DNA from: Gallionella sp.
Lineage (GTDB): Bacteria > Pseudomonadota > Gammaproteobacteria > Burkholderiales > Gallionellaceae
Direction: 5' to 3'
NCBI GenBank assembly: GCA_030645955.1
Contig: JAUSMR010000038.1
Coordinates: 1-16,288 of the forward strand
DNA length: 16,288 nucleotides
Below the pieces are notes generated by a model, which was not told the origin of the DNA, made no database searches, and was given only the letters and a program-made list of their open reading frames with translations. Made by a program: the position numbers and the translations under genes. Positions within the stretch are counted from its first letter, which is position 1, and every line of letters begins with the position of its first letter. Shown piece by piece: positions 1-5,774 of this stretch.

Positions 1-1480
1 CAGTGTTTGTTGAAGTAGTGCTCAACGATTTGTCAGTTTGGACCGCAGCGCTGATTTGATCTTTTTCTACCGAAACTGTAGGACTCACTTTTTGCCACGT
101 CCAATATCCAAACGCTACAAGCATCCAGACACCAAGAATTGCACCTGCAATTTCCTTCCGACGCGTCCAGATAATTCCACTTGGTAGCGCTGACGTCACT
201 GACAAGTCCTGAAATACCGGTGAGGGCACTAGGGTAGTTATTAGTTGATTTTTTTTGCTTATCTGTTTGAACGCAAGAAAGGCAGTTCCTCCTATGATCA
301 TGAGACTAATTGCCACGACAATCCAGTTCGTCATTCTGAAAGTGCTATCCGGGCTTGTTGGAGTTGAAACTGTTGGGGCAATTGGATGAACAGGTCGAGT
401 CCCTTGACTGCTTAAAACTTGTTCTGTGCCTGGAACTAATGACTTACTTGGAACCGTCGAATCAATTTTTGTCATCGACTCTGGGGTTGCCTCCCGCTGT
501 GTTTCCTTGACCCAAGCATTAATGACATCTGGCATTGAGACACCAGTTGGCCCGAAAGTTTGTATTCTGTAGTTAATCAGCATCGAAGCAAATACTGCGC
601 CCGTCTTTTCGTGGATGGCAATCATGCTTTCATGGTATGTGCAACTATGAGGTGCACATCCACTTGCCAAGATGAAGCCATCTTTCTGTTCTAGACTTGA
701 AAACCCCAGTCCTTGCTCAAATTCAGCAAACAATTGCTTTGGAATAATCGCATTGAGAGCCTCAACAACTTGTTTGTCACGGAGGATTTCATCGTTACCT
801 TTACCAACATACTGGGCGGCAATTTGGCCGACAGATTGACTCTTGTCGTTCGTAGATTGCACCGGCACATTGAGGACCGCAACCGGTATTGGTTTAACGA
901 CTGGTTCATTCTGTGGTGTTGCTTGTTTGGTCAGTGACTTTCCAATTGCCGCTGGCTTCTTCTCAGCATGCTCTTCAATCGCCAATGCAGGTGCTTGCTG
1001 TTTCGCCTCGATAAACCGAACCGGAACCGACACAGAGCAGCTCCGTAAGGTCTGTGTGCCGTCAGGACTGGTCAGCTTGGTTGAGCCAAAAAATGCTCCA
1101 CCTTCAATTCGTACTGTGCCAATGTCTCGCCAACTTCCGTTTTTTCCCGATCCAGCTTTCCAACTACCTACAGCATCAATATTGAAGCTGCCATCCGCAA
1201 GCTTTGCCTGCCCTTCCTCATGATATTTGTCATCGCCTCTTGACCATGCAATGCTTTGACCGTTTTTCTCGATCTTCAGTGGAACAGTCCATCCGGGATT
1301 TGATTGATTGCTCTGCAACGGACCGCATGACAACTTGCCCGAATAGGTGCCATCTTCAATTTGAGCGGCTGATGCGGAATCGAAGCTCGCCGCAACCGAA
1401 GTTGACAGGCAAACTACGCTAAGAGTGACAAGTGCAAGCGTTTTTTTAACTGCGAGTTTTGTCCTGAATCGGATCATCAT
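1..1480 (-). CDS. Exported two-TM protein with Ivy-like lysozyme-inhibitor signature (3' end missing)
   Basis: An uninterrupted minus-strand frame of 493 codons runs from ATG 1480 to the left edge without a stop. The start has an AGGGAGG ribosome site (1491-1497) 10 nt upstream. Residues 1-31 form a signal peptide (basic start, hydrophobic 14-30). Residues 40-155 look like a small beta-rich secreted domain starting DGTYSGKLSCG. After a low-complexity linker, residues 225-310 contain CAPHSC (275-280) in a setting like Ivy, whose inhibitory loop in E. coli is CKPHDC between two cysteines. Transmembrane segments lie at about 385-404 and 444-462. The family is known for blocking C-type lysozymes in the periplasm; whether this protein does so is inference from the short motif and its surroundings. 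It is divergent from the truncated XRE copy and lies within the putative element. Fusion of an Ivy-like region to membrane helices is unusual. It could also be an unrelated exported protein with a chance C-x-P-H-x-C. Confidence 0.7.
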   Translation of the reverse strand, partial: MMIRFRTKLAVKKTLALVTLSVVCLSTSVAASFDSASAAQIEDGTYSGKLSCGPLQSNQSNPGWTVPLKIEKNGQSIAWSRGDDKYHEEGQAKLADGSFNIDAVGSWKAGSGKNGSWRDIGTVRIEGGAFFGSTKLTSPDGTQTLRSCSVSVPVRFIEAKQQAPALAIEEHAEKKPAAIGKSLTKQATPQNEPVVKPIPVAVLNVPVQSTNDKSQSVGQIAAQYVGKGNDEILRDKQVVEALNAIIPKQLFAEFEQGLGFSSLEQKDGFILASGCAPHSCTYHESMIAIHEKTGAVFASMLINYRIQTFGPTGVSMPDVINAWVKETQREATPESMTKIDSTVPSKSLVPGTEQVLSSQGTRPVHPIAPTVSTPTSPDSTFRMTNWIVVAISLMIIGGTAFLAFKQISKKNQLITTLVPSPVFQDLSVTSALPSGIIWTRRKEIAGAILGVWMLVAFGYWTWQKVSPTVSVEKDQISAAVQTDKSLSTTSTNT

Positions 1481-1552
1481 TTTCGCTGTCCCTCCCTATG
1501 GGTAACTTCGTTCTCTTGTATTTGTAAGGGATTGTAAATCGCAAAAACCGCG

Positions 1553-1686
1553 TTTGTAGAATATATTCCGTGGACCGTAGGTCACATAAACGTGACTCTA
1601 CAGGGATGGATCGCCAGTTCATTCAACTCAGAAACGTGCTTGCGCGCAACGTGCGCTCGCGTCGTAAAGAGCTGGAACTGTCGCAG
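1553..1686 (+). repeat. Direct repeat copy 1: XRE control region plus first 27 codons
   Basis: This stretch matches 2833-2966 at a constant offset of 1280 bp with about 8 differences in 134 nt and no gaps. It covers 53 nt upstream of the XRE start codon and the first 27 codons. Weaker similarity continues upstream to about 1535. Identity ends abruptly after the Ser-Gln codons, beyond which the two sequences are unrelated. Confidence 0.93.
1576..1602. promoter_or_regulatory. Retained operator-like inverted repeat upstream of the XRE remnant
   Basis: The left arm CGTAGGTCAC (1576-1585) and right arm GTGACTCTACA (1592-1602) are near-complementary around a 6-nt spacer and end 3 nt before the remnant start codon. 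The same structure is kept in copy 2 (2856-2882). It may still bind the intact regulator in trans and so control the exported gene at 1480. That is inference. Confidence 0.4.
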
Positions 1687-1692
1687 GGGTAG
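1606..1692 (+). pseudogene. Truncated 5' fragment of the XRE regulator gene
   Basis: ATG 1606 opens a 28-codon frame ending at TAG 1690-1692. The first 27 residues match the intact XRE regulator at 2886-3122 with one residue difference (Arg for Lys at position 9), followed by Gly and stop. The fragment ends at the start of the helix-turn-helix, so the recognition helix is missing and the peptide cannot be a DNA-binding regulator. It is divergent from the Ivy-like gene by 125 nt, nearly the spacing between the intact regulator and the hydrolase gene (121 nt). It is best read as a scar of duplication or module exchange. Confidence 0.85.
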
Positions 1693-1720
1693 CATTCGTT
1701 CAAGTAGTTTCTTTCCTTGA

Positions 1721-1732
1721 TGTAGTACTACA
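1721..1732. other. 12-bp perfect palindrome TGTAGTACTACA
   Basis: A perfect 12-bp palindrome lies between the XRE remnant and the hydrolase stop, about 15 nt downstream of that stop. It shares the TGTAG/CTACA ends with the XRE operator-like repeats. It has no run of T after it in either direction, so it is not a convincing terminator. A protein-binding or recombination site is possible. Confidence 0.3.
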
Positions 1733-1747
1733 CAGCCCCCACTAACT

Positions 1748-2764
1748 CTATTTGACGCCCATGAACTTTAAAACGTCCGCCACGAGTTCCGCGCTTTGTT
1801 TTGAATCACCACCTATTCGCGCCCTTTGATTGACTGAACAACTTTTATATGCCGCGTCCCAATCAGCAAAGGACTCCAAATTCTTTCCTGTCTTGAAGTC
1901 TTTGGCGTTACGTCCCAATCCGCCACCCGCAACATCCGTCATCTGCAATTCCATGTCGCAGTTTTTTGAAATCTGCGCATTGTTGTAGTAGAAAAACTGT
2001 GACTTCCCATCGAAGCCGTGATACGTTCCCGGATACTCTTTGAATGTCACTGGTTGGCCGTGTGCAGCCAGCTCATTGGCAAACCGCTCACAAGTCGCGC
2101 TGTTTACCCAATCCTCATCTTTACGATCCGCCGCAGCCATAAAGATGGGAGCCGTTGCATGCTCCGTATCAGCGCGGTATCGGACATCGCAGCCGGCGGG
2201 ATACACAGGGATGTGACCCGCAAAGTGCGCACCGTTAGTTTGCACTGGCCGCTGGTACATGGGCCAAGCCGTGTAGAACGCAATGCCGCCGCCACGTGAA
2301 AAGCCGATGTGATAAATCCGACTCGCATCGATCTTGGGATGACTTGCCAGCAGCCGTAGACCGTTCAATGCATCAGCGACCATGGCAGCCGGACTCAGGA
2401 TTGACTGGTCTTGTGCCGTCTCGCTGATGCCTCTCGGCTTGAAGCTGTCGATAACAAATACTGCAACCCCTGCTGCATTCATTTGCTTTACCCATACCTC
2501 AAACGCATATGGACTCACGCCACCGCTGCCATGGCTGATCAGCAATGCTGGCACCTTGCCGCTGGCATTTGGGGGTAGCAAAAGATCTCCGTAAATCGCC
2601 GTAGCTTTTGTTTCCGAGAGATTTCTGCGCGCATATTGCCAAATGCTGGGCATGGTGATGGACTGAAATTCAATCCGGCCAGTCTGACCGCCGCTGAGGT
2701 CTGCCAATGGCGCTGCGCTGGCGGCTGAACATATCAGCGCAAGGCTGAAAAGGATTCGCTTCAT
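1748..2764 (-). CDS. Secreted dienelactone-hydrolase-family alpha/beta hydrolase
   Basis: 338 residues. The start at 2764 is chosen over an upstream in-frame ATG at 2902 because AGGGGA (2771-2776) lies 6 nt before it and a signal peptide follows (MKRILFSLALICSAASA, cleavage near 17/18). The upstream choice would run through the XRE control region. HGSGG (78-82) fits the oxyanion region. The nucleophile motif GFSRG (154-158) puts the serine at 156; Asp213 and His249 (in YHGFD) complete a likely triad. The family cleaves esters, lactones or related bonds; the substrate cannot be read from the sequence. The protein likely acts in the periplasm. After His249 there is a tail of about 90 residues containing Cys269 and Cys309. 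The gene is divergent from the XRE gene, with 121 nt between the two starts. Confidence 0.85.
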   Translation of the reverse strand: MKRILFSLALICSAASAAPLADLSGGQTGRIEFQSITMPSIWQYARRNLSETKATAIYGDLLLPPNASGKVPALLISHGSGGVSPYAFEVWVKQMNAAGVAVFVIDSFKPRGISETAQDQSILSPAAMVADALNGLRLLASHPKIDASRIYHIGFSRGGGIAFYTAWPMYQRPVQTNGAHFAGHIPVYPAGCDVRYRADTEHATAPIFMAAADRKDEDWVNSATCERFANELAAHGQPVTFKEYPGTYHGFDGKSQFFYYNNAQISKNCDMELQMTDVAGGGLGRNAKDFKTGKNLESFADWDAAYKSCSVNQRARIGGDSKQSAELVADVLKFMGVK

Positions 2765-2832
2765 TTGATCTCCCCTGAATATTGGCTTATTGGTATTGAT
2801 TTGCCGGGAGTATGGTAATCGGAAAAATTCAA

Positions 2833-2966
2833 TTTGTAGAATATATTCCGTGGACTGTAGATCACATAAGCGTGACTCTACAGGGATGGATCGCCAGTTC
2901 ATTCAACTCAAAAACGTGCTTGCGCGCAACGTGCGCTCACGCCGTAAAGAGCTTGAACTGTCCCAG
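2833..2966 (+). repeat. Direct repeat copy 2: XRE control region plus first 27 codons
   Basis: This is the intact-gene partner of 1553-1686, about 94% identical by manual alignment. Differences fall in both the noncoding part (3) and the coding part (5, of which one changes an amino acid), so coding constraint may have acted for some time after duplication. Confidence 0.93.
2856..2882. promoter_or_regulatory. Operator-like inverted repeat directly before the XRE start
   Basis: TGTAGATCAC (2856-2865) and GTGACTCTACA (2872-2882) are inverted arms with one bulged base, separated by ATAAGC. The right arm ends 3 nt before ATG 2886. GACT occurs at 2853 and 2874, exactly 21 nt apart, about two helical turns. 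A -10-like TATATT lies just upstream (2842-2847). Placement over the transcription or translation start fits autoregulation by the small XRE protein, in the style of restriction-modification controller proteins. Binding itself is inference. Confidence 0.5.
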
Positions 2967-3122
2967 GAAGAAATCGCCTTCGACGCTGGCATCGACCGCA
3001 CGTACATTAGCCAGATTGAACGATCCACCATCAATCCGTCATTGCTGGTGTTGTGCAAGTTGGCTAATGCATTGAAGACCGAAGTGCCGACCCTGCTGAT
3101 GGAAACGGAACAGACCGGCTAA
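2886..3122 (+). CDS. Small XRE-family helix-turn-helix regulator
   Basis: 78 residues, essentially a single HTH_3 domain. NVRSRRKELELSQEEIA (15-31) and DRTYISQIERS (36-46) form the scaffold and recognition helices, followed by NPSLLVLCKLANAL and a short tail. ATG 2886 is chosen because MDRQFIQLKN is the usual form of this family and because the duplicated copy preserves it. The frame stays open back to a TTG at 2790, but that start would cover the operator. The only Shine-Dalgarno-like bases, AGGG, abut the ATG, so translation may be weak or leaderless. Its size resembles controller proteins of restriction-modification systems and phage repressors, but no such partner genes are visible. It is divergent from the hydrolase and convergent with the recombinase. 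The likely role is repression of itself and the divergent cargo. Confidence 0.88.
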   Translation: MDRQFIQLKNVLARNVRSRRKELELSQEEIAFDAGIDRTYISQIERSTINPSLLVLCKLANALKTEVPTLLMETEQTG

Positions 3123-3204
3123 ACGAAGGCGGTGCATATACGTGACCGGCCATTGAGTAATTGGAGCCAGTCGCCATACCGATTCCGGCAACCACCCTAC
3201 TCTG
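3123..3204. other. Short convergent intergenic gap, no feature seen
   Basis: 82 bp between the XRE stop and the recombinase stop. No hairpin with a T-run was found, so there is no clear bidirectional terminator here. Confidence 0.5.
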
Positions 3205-4875
3205 TCAAGTCTCAAGCAGGGGGAGTGTGTACCAGTCGTGTTCACCTTGGACGGTTTCGAAAGCATCCACCGTTTGTTGCTTGCCGTTATTCAGGACGAC
3301 TACCATGTGGCGCTGACTTTTTGTTCCCAAGAGGCTGGAGCCGATTGGAAAAAGCGTAATACTCTTTACAGCCAACGCAATCGCAGCCGACAACTGCTCA
3401 CGCAAAGCTCGCAGTTTGACTTTATTCTCTGCGCCGTTAAGTCTCTTCATTTCCTTGAACATCGCTATCAAGGCATCCATTCTGCTTTTGCCGTTGTTTT
3501 CATTGACGTCCGCCATAGCCACCTTCTCCCGCTGTGCCTTCACCTGCTTTTCCAGAGTCTCGCTTTCAGTCTCAAGTTCTCGCTGACGACTGACGAGCGC
3601 CTTGGAACCCTCACCTTCCTCTATCTGCTTTGTGATATTACCAACCCGTCGAGTTACATCTGTGATTTGGCCTTCAAGGCCAGCCAGTTTTTTACGTTCC
3701 TTCTCTACCAGAGACTTATCCCCGCCCATAAGCATTCGATAGTCAAGGCCGGTTAACCACAGCAGCAATTTTGGCTCAAGCTGGTCAAGAAACCACATGT
3801 GCATCCGGCAACCGACGTCTACGGCCTCCTTGGATCGTATGCGCGCGCCGAAGCAGGAGACATATTTCCTCTCGTAGCCTGTTTTCAGTGACTTGTAGCC
3901 TGCGATGTTCATAGCTGAACCGCAATAACCGCACTTCAGACGACCTGAAAATAGGTTTGTGACCACGTCACCACCACGATTAGTGACCTTGGTGGTGGCG
4001 CGCGCTGAACGGAGCATCTGTAGTCGCAGGAACCGATCCCGGTCAATGAGAGCCGGGTAGTAGTTGTCATAAATCTCTCCGTCCACCTCTATCGCACCGT
4101 AAAGCGCCGGATTTCGCATGATCTTCTGGACGTATGACGGCTGCCACTTGCCGGACTTGGACCAGGCAGGCACCTTGTCATCATGGAGCTGGCGAATCAA
4201 GGTGTGGTTACCCGTGCCCCTCTCAGCACCATCTATGAGCCACATCACTACTTTAGCTCGCTCTGGATTCAGTGTCGCTGTACGCTTTTTCGGAGCCAGC
4301 CTGTCTAGGTCAGGATTGATTGCGACAACTATCCAGTGAGGAACTTTTCGAGTCATAACATGGCCATCCTGTGCTCGCTTCTTTTTTTCCTGCCACAAAC
4401 CTTTTGAAAAACCGCTCTTGCGTTCGCTTTCTGAGTGTGCACGGTGCATATCCACAAGCACCTCAAATAGCTGGAAGACGCTTGCTTGAACAGTGGCCCG
4501 CGAGAAGATTTTCGGTGGTGTAGTTAAGGTGACAATCGTCAATCCTGCACCGATGATGTCGTTAAAAACGCTGAATGCATCAAGGGGGGTAGCGCGAGAC
4601 AGCCGATCAAAGCTCTCAACAATTAGTGTTGCGCCTTCAGGGACGCGGCCTTGCTCTATTGCTTTCAAGAACAGGCCGAGCGCCCCTTTTCGAATGTTGG
4701 TTTGGTCATACGCGGAAACGCCTTCGTCAGTAAAACTGAGAGCGCTATCTATGACCAGACCATTCTCCGACGCATACTTCTCGGCGTCCCCAATTTGCCG
4801 CCGCAGACTGCCACCTTTAGCTTGACCAGCAGAGCTAAACCGAGCATATGAGATAGCTACGTTTGAGTATGTCAT
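3205..4875 (-). CDS. Large serine recombinase (integrase)
   Basis: 556 residues, in the normal range for large serine integrases. The N-terminal resolvase domain (about 5-155) has YARFSSAGQ with catalytic Ser14 and Arg12, and DRLSR (90-94). A recombinase domain follows (about 170-290). A zinc ribbon uses Cys315, Cys318, Cys341 and Cys356. A charged coiled coil runs from about 388 to 456 and is followed by a C-terminal tail. These enzymes cut and exchange DNA between attP and attB through a phosphoserine link, and need a directionality factor to excise. None is recognised in the window. The start has no strong ribosome site. The gene begins 40 bp from the break in comEC and points the same way as comEC, which strongly suggests that this enzyme made the insertion. 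All key catalytic residues I looked for are present, so it appears intact. Confidence 0.95.
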   Translation of the reverse strand: MTYSNVAISYARFSSAGQAKGGSLRRQIGDAEKYASENGLVIDSALSFTDEGVSAYDQTNIRKGALGLFLKAIEQGRVPEGATLIVESFDRLSRATPLDAFSVFNDIIGAGLTIVTLTTPPKIFSRATVQASVFQLFEVLVDMHRAHSESERKSGFSKGLWQEKKKRAQDGHVMTRKVPHWIVVAINPDLDRLAPKKRTATLNPERAKVVMWLIDGAERGTGNHTLIRQLHDDKVPAWSKSGKWQPSYVQKIMRNPALYGAIEVDGEIYDNYYPALIDRDRFLRLQMLRSARATTKVTNRGGDVVTNLFSGRLKCGYCGSAMNIAGYKSLKTGYERKYVSCFGARIRSKEAVDVGCRMHMWFLDQLEPKLLLWLTGLDYRMLMGGDKSLVEKERKKLAGLEGQITDVTRRVGNITKQIEEGEGSKALVSRQRELETESETLEKQVKAQREKVAMADVNENNGKSRMDALIAMFKEMKRLNGAENKVKLRALREQLSAAIALAVKSITLFPIGSSLLGTKSQRHMVVVLNNGKQQTVDAFETVQGEHDWYTLPLLET

Positions 4876-4930
4876 TTTGGTGTACGCTGCCTCAAATTCA
4901 TTATGTTTCGCTGGTCATTTTATCGACATC
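4871..4930. other. Element-chromosome junction (att half-sites) in comEC
   Basis: Reading the minus strand, comEC codes ...GVAHLMSI and then meets AAA TGA where the family continues SGLH. Host-like sequence ends at about 4921-4924. The recombinase ATG is at 4875. An 8-bp word, GTCATTTT on the plus strand, occurs at 4871-4878 and again at 4914-4921, 43 bp apart; one copy overlaps the recombinase start and the other the junction. Serine integrase sites are typically about 40-50 bp with a 2-bp crossover core. The core cannot be fixed without the empty site or the other end. Confidence 0.7.
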
Positions 4931-5739
4931 AAGTGCGCCACGCCGGTGGCCCGAAAGATATCCCAGTCGGCGCGGTCAATGGCGTTCTGGTCGCCCACCA
5001 CCAGGGCGGCAATCAGGCCGGCGTATTTGCTTTCGGTTAGCCGCTCAAAAATCCGGTCGCGCACCCGCTGGCGTGCGCGCTCCACTGGGTGCAACCCGGT
5101 TTGGGTAAGCCGCTGCGGCGCCAGGTCTTTGGCACCGGCGCGCACATAGCCGGTAGCCTGCAAGCCCTGCTCCCACAGCCAGAGTTCATAGTCAAAGCCA
5201 TAAGGGTTGCTGCCACCGTGCGGCGCCTTGAGGCGCACCGTCATCTGCCAGCGCTCGCCGGCCTCGATCGGCGCGGGCTGGCGTTGCAGTTCGCCAATGA
5301 GACCGGCGCCGCCGCCACCGAAAATCCCTGAATACCAGCCCAGGTAAATACGGGGCGGCAAGTAAATCGGTTTTCCTTGAAGCTGCGCCGACTCTACATC
5401 GAGGCGAAAGCGCAAACCCGCCTCGTTGTGCTGCGGCATGGCGGCAATCACACCCGTCACCACCACGTCGCGCCCTTCGAGCCCGGCGTCCAGCGCATCG
5501 CTCAAGAAAACCGAGGCGCGCAGTCCGGTCAAACCAAACGCCAACAGGCCAAAGGCCAAAGCAGCCAGCGCAGTGCGCCCATGATTTGCTACTGATTTAA
5601 TAGCTGCTACCGCATATAAGACGGGGGCCAGAAGCATAAAACACCCATAAACCTGCCAGGAATACAGGGCTACCTGCTGCAGCTGCAAGGCCGTCCCCAC
5701 CACAAAGGCCAACAGCGCCGGAAAAATTAACCAGGCCAT
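4915..5739 (-). pseudogene. comEC: ComEC/Rec2 DNA-uptake channel, truncated by element insertion
   Basis: 274 residues against roughly 750-850 for the family. Start ATG 5739. Hydrophobic N-terminal helices (about 2-22, 28-46 and 55-72) are followed by the DUF4131/OB-like periplasmic domain (about 75-220). The lead-in to the Competence domain is typical: YAGLIAALVVGDQNAI, then RATGVAHLMSI. The protein ends there, two residues after the Met-Ser of the HLMSISGLH motif, with one foreign Lys codon and TGA. The whole channel and the C-terminal metallo-beta-lactamase-like domain are missing. ComEC carries single-stranded DNA across the inner membrane in natural transformation, so this allele should be inactive unless the element excises. 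The gene lies 35 bp after the GGDEF-EAL gene on the same strand. Codons 43-52 are made by a dispersed-repeat-like segment. Confidence 0.92.
5584..5613 (-). repeat. Short dispersed-repeat-like segment inside comEC, copy A
   Basis: On the coding strand this 30-nt stretch contains GCTATTAAA and encodes AVAAIKSVAN (comEC residues 43-52). It matches 21 of 30 positions of a segment in tex (11381-11410), in the same orientation relative to the gene and in the same reading phase. It is locally AT-rich within a GC-rich gene. Confidence 0.5.
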
Positions 5740-5774
5740 GGCTCGGTTGTGGTGCGAATCAGTGTGCAGGCGCG

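Larger units (their letters stand above)
1..4920. mobile_element. Right part of an integrative element inserted in comEC (left end outside window)
   Basis: The stretch from the left edge to the comEC break is read as one end of an integrated element. It carries a large serine recombinase as its last gene, about 40 bp from the point where comEC stops matching its family. It is more AT-rich by eye than the tex-comEC backbone. It holds cargo-like genes: an XRE regulator, a truncated XRE copy and two exported proteins. Large serine recombinases commonly sit next to the attachment site and insert elements into conserved host genes; Listeria comK is the known competence-gene example. The other end, and the 3' part of comEC, should lie left of position 1. 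Seen: the comEC break and the adjacent recombinase. Inferred: that everything left of the break belongs to a single element. Confidence 0.75.

Noticed and set aside
691..1422. Several short frames on both strands in the left region
   Set aside because: All are shadows of the single 493-codon minus-strand frame that runs off the left edge.
3238..3756. Plus-strand frame of 172 codons
   Set aside because: Opposite the coiled-coil part of the serine recombinase; no motif.
1..4920. Restriction-modification system suggested by the controller-like XRE gene
   Set aside because: No methylase or nuclease motif is visible in this part; such genes could lie outside the window, but nothing here supports it.
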